From: Apteryx mantelli
Taxonomy: Eukaryota; Chordata; Aves; Apterygiformes; Apterygidae
Assembly: GCF_036417845.1 (NCBI RefSeq)
Contig: NC_089978.1
Span: 88,034,007-88,098,006, forward strand
Reading direction: 5' to 3'
DNA: 64,000 nucleotides
Shown here: positions 1-11,340 of the stretch, in pieces
How the letters are laid out: the number at the start of each line of letters is the position of its first letter
How positions within the stretch are numbered: the stretch's first letter is position 1
The notes under the pieces: model-generated
Told to the model about the DNA's origin: nothing
What the model saw: only the letters and a program-made list of their open reading frames with translations
Database searches by the model: none
Translations under genes and position numbers: made by a program

Positions 1-277
1 TTCAATTAAGGAGGTTTCAAATTACAGATAACCTTTCCTTCTGCAGGGAAAAATACTGACATTATCTCAAAGCAAGCTAACATCCTATCTCCTTCCAGGA
101 CTTTTGTTTAGTTTTATCATTTTATACTTTTAGAAAACATCAGCAACAAATCAGTTTTTGGTTTTGACTTTATCATCATTATTTGTGACAATCTGCTCAT
201 GAGAACTGATCAACTCAAATTCAAGATCGTAGGGCCTTCATTTGCTTTCAATTTGAGAGTGCAGATCCCATGGAGTC

Positions 278-300
278 AAATAAATAAATAAATAAATAAA
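278..300. repeat. (TAAA)n microsatellite
   Basis: About five to six perfect TAAA units. Confidence 0.9.
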
Positions 301-1248
301 AGTGCACAACAGAGCAATATGAATCTACTGAAGGTCACAGAATGAAGAAGTTGTGTGGGAAGAGAGAAAACAAGTGAGCATACATGCATTTGTAAGTGTT
401 CAACACTACATTTAAGATGGTTCCACTTACAAGTATTTTTCTTCCATCAAACTGTAATTGTACAGCAAATATTTAACTAAATTTAGAAGAAAATTCCACT
501 AAAACAGAAGTGAAACATTAAAATTTTTGTTGAACGCTATGTTAAGACATATATGCACTTTTCTGTGGGTGGATGTAGATATTTTATTCAAGATTACTAG
601 CAAAGTGGTTTTGAGTCGCAACCATTTTTTATCTGTATTTCACCAATGCAGCCCAGTAAGAGCTCGGCTCTTTTTAGAAGGACCTTTATACAAGGAGTAG
701 GTTATATTTTGCCTTTGTGCTTGATAGTATAGTAAAATTGAGACACAGAACATGAGGGAGGGATAAAGAAAAAACTGAAATTTGCATCCTACCTCTCTTT
801 TTCTTCGATTCACATAGTACAGGCTGGTTAATGCACATTCTATGAACTCACTTGACAGATAAGCAGTTATGCAATGCAAAATATCATCACTCTTCAACTA
901 TGAGTAAATGTAACAAGCCTGTCAGGAATCAGGCAAAAGCAGAGGTGTATGGCAGCTTTGGTTGCTATAATCAATTTAATGTCTTCACCACAAAAAGATG
1001 CACAGAGAAGATTATTTGAAGGGGTAAAAAATAGTAATTGATAAGGTCTGTAAGATATTGCTACCTCAGTGCTAGATTTACAGTTTTTCATTTTCTTCAG
1101 CCAAAAAGAACAATATCAACATTACATATAGTGTATTTTAAGTTCTCCTTAAGTGAGGCACAGATTTTGGCCAAATCATATTTACTCTGCACTGAAAATT
1201 TGGAACTATTTATTTTCTATGTTTGGAAATACTGAACTCTCTTCCACC

Positions 1249-1280
1249 AAAAAAAAAAGAAAGAAAGAAAGAAAGGAAAG
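1249..1280. repeat. Poly(A) then (AAAG)n tract
   Basis: An A-run passes into AAAG units; plus-strand purine-only stretch. Confidence 0.85.
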
Positions 1281-3539
1281 GTTTGAATTATATAATCCAA
1301 ATGTATGATTCTCTTGGTTTAACACTCACTGTGTGATAAAAGAACTCTATGTTACTCCAGCTTGAATATTTTATATTTACATGAGAGGGTAGTAGGGGGT
1401 TTTTTCAGACTTTTTATTTGGACATTTTATTTATAATCAGATATATGACCATCTTGGCAGCTGGTAACAGAAACATGATGAAAAGATGGGATGAGTCAAA
1501 GAACATCAATACATTTTTAGAGGCAACTGAATGACTTGTGGGATTTGTGAGGGGTTCAAATCCAGTCTAAATTGAAATACATCACAGAGCAAACTATAGC
1601 TGTTAGGTGCTCAAGTGGGCCAGTGATTTGGAAACACCTGATGGCAATGAATGAACGACATCTCAAAAGCACCAGGGCCACATAATGCCAACCACACCAC
1701 AGCAGCTTGTGGTAAAATGGGCAGCCTGCTCACACACTGGGAAGGTCCTGGAGACAGCATGATAAGGAAGCTTGAGGGGAGGGAACAAACAAAAAAACTC
1801 TTGAAAATAACCAAAAAGCTGACAAACATGCATCCCAACATGAAAGCTGGATGACACTATGCTCTTGTCTCTAAGCAAAAAGAGAAGCATTTCCAGCTGA
1901 AAGGACAAAAAGGACCTATGTTTGGTTTGTGCTACTGATTAATCAACAAATAAATGCTGACAGATAAAACCAGATCACCAGAAGGGACAGCTGAATTACC
2001 CAAACTCACCTAAATGTGTATAAAAGGGAAACCAAGGTTTAGCTAAGTTGGATATCATGAGACAGCCAAAATAATGGCAATACCCTGTAACCATAAGGAA
2101 TCATGAGTGTTGTCAAAGTTTCTGTTCTGGAGAACTTTTCTGTTGGCAGAGTGTTTCTAATCAAAATTTTTGATAATACTGGCCCAGCTTCTGGATGGGC
2201 AAATGGAAGATCTCTTGAAGTACTGGATTAACCTTTCAAAGGGTGTAGTGGGTCCCAATGCAGCAAGCAGCAGAGAAACCAAAGTTCTCTGAAGCAGCAC
2301 ACGCATGTGCTCAACACTTCTACAGTCTTGAATGATGTGTGATGCATTTAATTCTACCAACGTTCCTTTTATTGATTTTGGGCTGGGAAAAGTCATTACC
2401 ATCTACTTTAAAGATAACAGGTTTGCCTTGTTCCTTCTCCCTGGGTGGAAGGTACCCATGTTGGTTTTTTTTTTTTTTTGGAAATGTACTTTCAACTTGT
2501 TTTTTTGCTTCCATCCCTCACTATCTCTCATCACAGTAACTGGCACTAAGTAACCATCACTGAAGAAGGAGCCTGTAGTCAGAGTGAGTAGATAAGCCAT
2601 CGTATTACATTATGGCAGAGTTTACTTGCATCTTCATCTTTTCAAAGGATAACCAAATGACTTCAGTGTTATATGTAAACAATAATATATTTCATATGGT
2701 TATAAAAGAGCCAAAATTGAGGATTAAGTGACTCGCATATACTTGTCTCTCTCTGATTCTGAAGAGAATGACATCATCTGATCATAAATCTAAACTGCTT
2801 TAATATGCTCTGTCATATAATAATTTTTACTAACAGCAATGAAACTCCAGTAAAAAGCAAGCGACTGGGTGATGGCAGGAGATGGGGAATCCTTTAAAGG
2901 TTTGATCTCCAGCATAGGCTTCACAGCCATCTCCCACAGCATTCTAGAAAGGAATTGCAGCACTTACAGACACTGAATACAGAAACATGTAATTAGTCAG
3001 ATATGACTTCCAATAGCAAATAATACAAATAGTTTGTCATTCCAGTTGATACACACTTTATAAAAAGACAATTTTGAAATCTGTCCAGTGATCCACACGT
3101 GATACTTTGGGGGAAAAAAGCAGCTCTCCTATACATAAAGCTAAAAATCCTAAACAAAAAACACCCCCCAGACACACACACTTTCTGTTCATAAATTAGT
3201 GTTTGATCAGTACCGAAAAATTCAAAAGCAAACAGTATCACCAAAGCATTACAGCAGCAAAACAGCTACTTTTACAATCACAGATATTTCTTTTTTTTTT
3301 TTTCCCCTATGTGTTCCTCTTACTCTCATCTTCATTCTTACTTACTGTTAACATCACTTAACATTTAAGTAATACACATTGAAAGAAAATTGGAAGATGT
3401 AACCAGGATACAGGCTGGCACAGTTCTAATGGAGTAAATGCACTGAAGCTGCATGTTACCATGTGTCCATTGCATGATTATTCCCCACATTTCAAATCCT
3501 CTCATTTCTGCATAGTTTATAAAATGTTCACAAGCAGGA

Positions 3540-4010
3540 CACCACAAAACATCAACTGCTGACAGTCCCTAACAGCAGCCCTTCTTTCTCCTTCCCTCCG
3601 CAGCTCCCCTACTGCTTGCCCCTCCCCAGCATCAAAACATATCCGACAAACTGATCACCATGGGATAGCCAACACCATGTCCACCCCTGTCAAAAACATA
3701 CGGGATCCGTTCTGCTGCTGACTGCGGAAACGCTCGGCAATTAGCACGGCATGCTTTCCATCCAGGCAAGAATATCACCAGCTCCCCAGAACAGAGAATG
3801 GGAAAGAGCCTCTCTGATTACCAGGGAGTCTCGCACCATTTCCAGGCCAAACACCTGGAGCAGCTGCCTGGCTGCAGCTCCCCCACCTCCTCCGGAGCCA
3901 GACTAACAGGTCAAGGTGTGGCATTATCTGCAGTCATGCCTTGAGCATCCTGCACAGCCCAGAGCCATTTCTGGCGCTGCGCTGCTCTTTCTGTGTTGAA
4001 CTCCCTTCGA
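3540..4010. promoter_or_regulatory. GC/CpG-enriched patch in SH3KBP1 intron 2
   Basis: More than ten CpGs fall in about 470 bp (for example tacgggatccg, gcggaaacgctcgg, tggcgctgcgctg), against a background almost free of CpG. This could be an enhancer, an alternative promoter or an old CpG-rich repeat. The sequence does not decide between these. Confidence 0.3.
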
Positions 4011-4070
4011 AGAATGAATACTGCCAGTTCAGAGGCTACTGACTGGTGCAAGACCATTTTGGTGGATCTA

Positions 4071-4093
4071 TTTTTTTTTTGGGGGGGGGGGGG
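4071..4093. repeat. T10G13 homopolymer junction
   Basis: Ten T followed directly by thirteen G, then caatgg. Confidence 0.85.
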
Positions 4094-5999
4094 CAATGGT
4101 GTGGGAAGAGGGAGAAAGACTTTGTCTTACTAGCTTGCTTGCACACTGTAAAAGTAATAACAGCAATAATAAATAATTATACATCAGTGGTGCAAGGTTT
4201 CTCTCCACGATGTCTTTCTTCACTGCTGTTGAGAGAAACAAAAGCTCAAAGATGCAACATTTTGCCATGATAGAACCAGTCTGAAAGTTTCTTTCACCAA
4301 TTTCACCATAAGGATAGCAAGTTTATTGGAGGCACCCAGAATCTGGAATAAGAAACTAGGACTACTGGATCTCACTCCCAAGGAGACATAACAGTTCACA
4401 AACTGAAAAGTTTCCTGAGAACAAATATGAAGACAGTATTCTAGTGGAATTTCCAACAAAAAAGCCCAGTAACTTAACAGCAAAATCCTACCAAGAAAAA
4501 AATCGTAAGAATTCACTGACCCATAAAACAAATATCTTCTTAAGTACAGACAGAAATAACACTGCTTTCACTAGTCTGCATATAACGTCAGTGCCTCAGC
4601 AGACGCCACAACTTTCAGAAGTTAAGCAAAGCTGATTGAGACATCACTTAATGAACAGTATTCAGAAGACAGGGGAGAGGCCAAGGCAGCAGAGTGGTAT
4701 CTGAGAGCAATCAGAGAAGACTGCAGGACACGGCTGGCTCTCCAGCCCCACCGCTACCAAGCAGGGGCAGCTGAGGGGCAGGGGACCAGGGAAACAGAAA
4801 GCACAGCAAGAATTCAAGTGCTCTGTGACATGGGGAATATTCTCTTTTCCCTCCCAGGAGCCAAACTATGGATGCACAGGGCTACTGGAAGTGCAGAGGC
4901 CAAGTCTTACACTGTTAGAAAGGTTTTAGGAAAGCATTAATAGGGACGGGTAGCACTTTCTCCTGGAACAGGGTGTATGGGGGGAAAAGGATAGAATAAC
5001 GGGGGCTTCTCTGCAAGGAATCACCCCGTGCTTCAACTGTGATCCCTTGCAACCTCTGGCTGGTTGTGAAGAATAAAAGAAAAAGAAAGAAACAGAGAGA
5101 GAAGAAAACTAAGTAACTTAGCAAGTAACAGAAAAGGATCTCCACTGTACATCTATGATTCAGCGTAACCAACACCTCTGAATTTCTACAACTAATTTGC
5201 ACTATTTAAAGATTATATTCTGCTATAGCCAATAAAGCTAGGTTGCTGTTCTGACCTGAGGCAGCAGTGTAGTTATGCAAAATCCCTGTCCTGTTTCACT
5301 GATTCTAAAGACCTGGCTGTCCACCACAGCTTCAAAAATGACTACAACCACACTTCTTGCTATTTTGAAAACAAATTAAAAAAAAAAAAAAAAACACAAT
5401 TCTGCTAGCAATATTTGCAAGTCACCTGGAGTACAGGCAAACCTAAAGGTTGTCACATGCAGCAAATTCAGTTTACCCATATAATACCATCCAATCCCAC
5501 AGAGAATTGTCTTTGTAAACTAACATCAGCAAGCATGGCTCTGCACCACAGTTTCCTGCTTTCTACATCTTCATTTGCTATCAGCAAAATCTAACCGTCT
5601 CAGCTGCTGTCACACTTACGAATACAGTTTTACACTGCAGAGCATGGTTAGACTAGGAATTTATCAAAAAAAAAAAAAAGCCTCAAATCTGTCTCTTAAT
5701 GGCATTTCTTAAAAGAATTACAACAGAAAAAGTAATACACTACACATCACCCTCATTAACTTGCAATCCAAATTCCATACTTTATAACCAAAAAATAAAT
5801 TAAAAGTTTTCTAGCTAGAAAAATCACACAGAAAATCAACTTTATACCATATAAACGAACAATGCAACTGTGCCTGCCGCCTCCTCTTTTTCAACTGTTT
5901 TCAAAGAGTAAGACAGAAAATCAGGAGCAACACATAATTCTCCTCTCATTTACGTTTTTATTTCTCTACATGAAAATAACTAAAATGGAAAGGAAAACT

Positions 6000-6021
6000 G
6001 GGGGGGGGGGGGGGGGGGGGG
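6000..6021. repeat. G22 homopolymer
   Basis: An uninterrupted run of about 22 G in SH3KBP1 intron 2. The exact length in long homopolymers is often unreliable in assemblies. Confidence 0.85.
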
Positions 6022-9000
6022 AAGACCAGATACACATTTCATACATTTCTGTTAAATTCAGCATCACTATCTCTAATGATAGCAGATGTGTCCAGAGGCT
6101 GACAGAGGTAACTATATCCTAAATGTCTCGCATTTAGACAAACTTCTACCACAGTATATTCCAGGTGACCATAGCTGCAGCCTAACAGACAGTGAAAACT
6201 GAAAGAGAAAAGAAATTCCAAATACCTTTTCTGTTAAACCTTGCATACTGAACTGCAGAGCATAGAGAAATATGGATCTGTATGTTCTCTTCGTGTGTGT
6301 GTGTGTAAAGATATGTAATAAATAAAATTCAGATCAGTTGTTTTGCAGATTCAGGAACAGGAAGCACCTCTGACGACTTCACAGTGAAAGTCCCCAGAAG
6401 AATAAATTACTGTATAGGTACTTCATACGTACCATTGCTACCTCCCTTTTCCTCCTGCTTTCTCACATCTGTCTCTAGACCTCCTCTCTTCATTAGAATA
6501 GTCTCCTAATGTAAATTTATTCTAAGAAATTTAAAACCACTCCTGTTACAGGCAACTCCAAAAGTCTTTTCCACATCATAGCCTAGTACTCTCCTGAATA
6601 ATATACTCTTTTAAAGATTTTCTTAAGTAACACTTCATATCAATGTCTTTCAATAAACATTGAAATGTATTACATTTCCCTTTATTCTCTTATTTGTACA
6701 TCTTTTCTGCCAAACACTTTTCTCTTCAAATTGCACTTCTAGAATCCATGCTAACTAAGACCACTCAGGCCTCTTGATGGTGTTAATTCAATGGTTTCAA
6801 TTCAGTCCAAACATTCAATTCTTGCAAAATCCAGCCTTTTATCTGGAATGCCATCATGAAGTTATTCAACAGAAAAATCAAATCACAGGAAGGAAAAGCC
6901 ATTTTCCATTATAAGAAATTATTCCCTCCACTTGCAGGCAGAATGTAGAGTACCTCAAGAATTTCAATAGTGATTCTGACCTCTAAGTAACTTTCTAAAG
7001 GTTTTAGAGCAACTAAATCTTCATAATTACAGATTCAGGAGCTACTTCTACAACCAAGCCATGAAAACCCTTCTGATAAGTAATGGGAATTTGCAGTTGT
7101 GTTCAACTCTGCCACTCATCTATAGCATCCCTTTTCACCTTCCTCTCAGTTACCCTTCCTGACACAACAGAATAGCTGAGGTTCCCTGTAATGGGACATG
7201 AATTAATCGCTGGTGATCTCTACTCTCCATGCATGTGTTAAAAATTGTTCATGATTGAAAGAAAGTTTGTAATTACTTGTGATCTTAATGGACAGAAAGA
7301 TTTTGCTTAACAAGCTTTCTAATAGGACTGCCGTTATGTTTTACTCCAGTTTTCCATGTATAAGGAGACTTACAGAAGAAAAAATTGAAGGAAGACAAAA
7401 TTTTTCACTCAAGATATTCACCAAGTAACTGTGCTTTTAGGAAGTCAGCATCTTCGCTGCAAACTATGTTATTTAATTTAGAGAGGGATTGGTCAGCTAT
7501 AACAAACATATTTGACTTCATGTTCAAGCTGACTCTGAGAATGAGGAAGACACTAATGTGGTTTTTAATTCTTTAGAAAACAGCCCTGGATGATGATTTA
7601 AGGCAGGGGGGAAGCTTAGCAATAATTTATGTGAACACAGAACCTGTAACATTTATTGTTGTTTTAAAGCTTTCTGTTGAGAAAATGCGATTTATTTTCT
7701 AATCATTTCACTGGATGCCACAGTTTGAAGATATTTTGAAAAGAAGATGCATCAAAAATTAGGTATTAAAGGGGAGAACTCATAACCCCCCATACTAGAT
7801 CATAATTTTTTCATAATGGAAATTGTTTGGCCACAATTGTTCATGAAACTAAATCCAAAATCTCCTAAAATCAGCAGCAATGTTTCAAGTATCAGACAGG
7901 AGAAAGCTTAGAGAAAGCTTGCTTCACAACTCTAACAGAGTTCAAACTTAAATAAAAATACTATCAATAAACAATCTGTCCCAAAATAGTTTCTCTCCCT
8001 TACCCTAAAGTGTGGACTTTCAGAGATGTAGTAAGAAACAGGGTGCACATTTTCTCCCTCCACTCCCTTCCATCTCCTTGAGGCTGCCACTTCCTCATCA
8101 TCATCCCCTCCTTACGCACAGAGCTCTCCTCTTTCCCAAACAGGCATTAGGATGCATGTATGTTCATCCCCCTAGGAACACTAGAGGTTCCCATGACCCC
8201 CTGCTATGGCTCTGCAATTTTGCTACCTAACTGCTTCCCCAAGTTATCTTGACATATGCACTGTTATTGAAGCAAAATGGAGTAACTTCATTGTGTGTGT
8301 ATGCATAAACACAGAGCAGGCTCACACAGTTAGAACAACAGCAACAAAAAATATTCATATAATTCAAAAGGGGAAGTCCCAAAGACTCTCTGAAGCTGCA
8401 GTAACAGATTTACATAAATCCTATTTAGGTAATCTATTGTAGTTCTTGGTCTCTCTTTCTGAGCCAGAGAGCTAAGTTTATGGAGATTTATAGAAACTAA
8501 CAGTATAGATCTGCAATGGAATCTGCTTGCGCAGACCTCTGGATCAAGGACACTCAGAGGTTACTAACAGCTAGTCAGAAATGTGTAGACATGCACATAC
8601 ACAGATCCCCACTAAAAATATATGTATATTTCTAAAACTTCAAACAGCTATCCTAAAAATAGTATTTCTGTAAGTTATTTGGCACATCACATGAAATACA
8701 AAGTAATGATATATATTTTGAAGCTTATTTTACAAGCAGTTGTTTGGAAAAATCCACTTTAATTATTCTCAACTAGTTTAGCCATGAATAAATTTTCACA
8801 TAAGGCCTCTATAAAACCTAAGAAAGCACTCTGCAGACAAAGAAAAAACAGTTATAGAGAAGAGAAAATATTGTGAGTGTCATGGAATAGACTGCAGACT
8901 AGTTGTTTTATTTCTTTTGAAATATAAGCTGTTCCCAGACCACACTAGTGGAACATAATCACTAAATAGCAGAGAAATGTAGGGGTAGCTACCTTTATTT

Positions 9001-9195
9001 TCAGGATATCAAAACTACATTGTTTCTCAAAACAATCTGTTTTCTGTAACATAGCCTCAATGGAATGTCATATTGCAATATATTATGTTTTTAGATATAG
9101 AAAATGTTATGATAAAAAGGCTGGTACTTAATCTGAACAGGATAGCATACAAAACGTATACGCACAACACAAGAACGGTTCCACTTTGTACTCAC

Positions 9196-9353
9196 TCTTA
9201 CAAAGTTGTCAGGGAACAAACCTCTTCTGCCTTTGAGCTGTCCTTCCCACCAGCCTCCATCATCTTTCTTGATATTGGTGATTATGTCACCTACAGTGAT
9301 CGTCAGCTCATCATCATGTTGAGCTTTGTAGTCAAACTCCACTATCGCCTCCA
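9196..9353 (-). CDS. SH3KBP1: SH3KBP1 exon 2: first SH3 domain (SH3A)
   Basis: The 158-nt exon follows a pyrimidine-rich acceptor (ttctcttttag) and ends before gtgagt (9,190-9,195). It completes codon 2 and encodes residues 3-54. The SH3 hallmarks are visible: an ALYDY-type strand [13 protein letters not shown] with Tyr-10, the acidic RT loop (Asp-15, Asp-16, Glu-17), the ligand-binding Trp-36 in GGWWEGQ, and [11 protein letters not shown] with Pro-49 and Phe-52. In SH3KBP1 this domain binds atypical proline-arginine motifs of CBL/CBL-B. The exon ends on a codon boundary after Arg-54; the last residues of the domain come from exon 3, outside the window. The sequence matches the vertebrate protein almost residue for residue, which makes the identification secure. 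Confidence 0.96.
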
Positions 9354-11029
9354 CTAAAAGAGAAAAACACATATTGTGTAATTATTGACTGTACACTTAA
9401 GTTTCCATGCCTCTGAAAGGAGTAAGAAAACACTAATCCAGCTACAGAGTCTCCGTGAAAGTAATATATTCAGATCAACCACGAGAGTACAGCAAATAGG
9501 CCACATTTAATAATAATATTTTGTGGATAACTACTACAGGAAGGCCAAAGAGAAAACCTCAGGAAGGCCCATTATGGTTAAGACAGCAAATGGCGTACAT
9601 TTTTCTTTGCTGATTAAAGGAAATTGATTTGTGCTACTTTAGCAGTATCTACTCAGCTGGCAGCACTACGAAGTTGACTTTTATTTCTTGGACAATGTTT
9701 TAGCCTTGGTTTGCAGGACTTTTGAGGCGTTTTATTTTTGGAAGCGTTCTCAAGTCCATAAATATTCCAAGCCACGGTCACCGCACTGACTTTGTTCAAT
9801 ACACCAGTATTAAACTAAAAAGTATTTATTAAGATTTTTTTGCATCATGCCACGTTTCACTGTTATTTATACAGTAAAGCAGACCTCTGCTGTGTGAACA
9901 CACTCTCGCAGGATTTCACCAGTGACAGGAAAAAATTCACTTTCACTTGTGATTACACATCAGAGGATGAGAGGATAAAATACTGTTACTCTTCTAAATG
10001 CCAGCTATCAAACGCTAGCGTGTTATAAGCTTGCTACCATCTATATGGTATGCCTTTTTCTTTTCCTGGAAGGACCCTTGACACCACACATGCAACAAGG
10101 TTCCTGTAGATTCTCTCATATATACTATACAGTCACTGTAGTGATTTAGGAAAGTCATGGAGACAGGAAAAAATTCTTTGGAGAATCAGAAATACTGAAT
10201 ATGAGGTATTCAGATATGGCAGTTATGGTTATATTTACAGATCATCACGTATCTACTAAAGGAGCCTGACTGGCAAGGTCAAGGATAGCCATATTTGTAA
10301 AGCCTTTTTTCCTGTTTTCTTCAGTGGAAAACCATGCCCCAGGATGTTCCAGCAAACATTTAGCACCTCAAATGTTGAAAGAGAAAAATGAGAATTAGTA
10401 ACAGACATCTGCTTTCTGTGCAAATGAGTGGCTATGAAAACTCTGCAAGATCTGGCCATCAAACAAGCAGTACAGCTCACACAGCAGAGCTAACCACTAC
10501 ACCACAGACAGTAAAGGGTTCTGCCTAAATAACAGAAGCCCTGAGAACTAGATTGAATTAAGCTGACAGGAAAGCAGTTATTCCTTTCCACCCCCAAAAT
10601 GTCACATGGACACAAAGACAAACATCTCCCTCCCTCCCCCACAGCCTGCAAGTCATCGCTTAAAGATCGTTCGGACTTACGGATACATTCCGGGCACCAG
10701 CCTGCAGCCGAAGGCCTGCGTATCTCACACTACCAAGTACCTCCAAAACCTTTAACAAAAAGATATGCAATAGGCACACCTCACCCATCATCGCAGACTA
10801 CCAGCTCAACCATAGATGCAACTTATTCCAACCACAAACAGCCACAGCTGCTTTTTCTCACAATAATGCCACAACAGAGTTCAGAGCCATCTCAGCAGAG
10901 CTAAAAAGGTCAAAATGACGAACACATCAGATGCCCGCTGTTCTTCATTTGAGACTAAAAGCCACTGCACTCTGTTTGACTGGAATTTTTCATTTGCTTT
11001 CCAGTTTTCCCTCATCTATAAAATCATCT

Positions 11030-11340
11030 ACAAGCACTCACTTTGCTGGAAAAAGTGCAGAGTGGAGGGGAAGGATCACCTCCCTTGACCTGCTGGCAAC
11101 ATTCTGCCTAATGCAGCCCAGGATGCCGTTGGCCTTCTTTGCCGCAAGGGCACATTGCTGGCTCATGTTCAGCTTGTCCACCAGCACCCCCAGGGCCACC
11201 AAACTAGTCATCTCATCACAGAAGGCTGGTCAGATGTGATTTCTCCTTCATAATCCATGCTGACTACTGCCAATCATCTGCTGGGCTTGAAGTTTTCCTG
11301 AAGATGACTGCAAAACTGACATCATTCTCAACAGTTTCAT
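11030..11340 (-). mobile_element. CR1 LINE fragment (reverse-transcriptase region, internally deleted)
   Basis: Read on the minus strand, the sequence encodes pieces typical of the C-terminal part of CR1 ORF2: IGSSQHG at about 11,250-11,275, then [20 protein letters not shown], then [20 protein letters not shown] and VILPLHSAL at about 11,060-11,150. In intact CR1 the IGSSQHG and KANGILGC motifs are much further apart, so the middle has been lost. Frame breaks show it is old and inactive. CR1 is the dominant LINE of birds, which supports the host assignment. Confidence 0.85.

Larger units (their letters stand above)
1..9195 (-). other. SH3KBP1: SH3KBP1 intron 2 (part)
   Basis: No coding exon was recognised. 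It contains a (TAAA)n microsatellite (278-300), an A/AAAG tract (1,249-1,280), a T10G13 tract (4,071-4,093), an A-run (5,378-5,394), a G22 run (6,000-6,021), and a locally GC/CpG-richer stretch at about 3,540-4,010. Short open frames here have neither splice signals nor recognisable domains. Confidence 0.8.

Noticed and set aside
9196..9206. Alternative donor GTAAGA at the end of the SH3A exon (after AACTTT)
   Set aside because: Using it would remove Val-Arg from the conserved DNFVR end of the domain. The gtgagt six bases later fits the family and the codon boundary.
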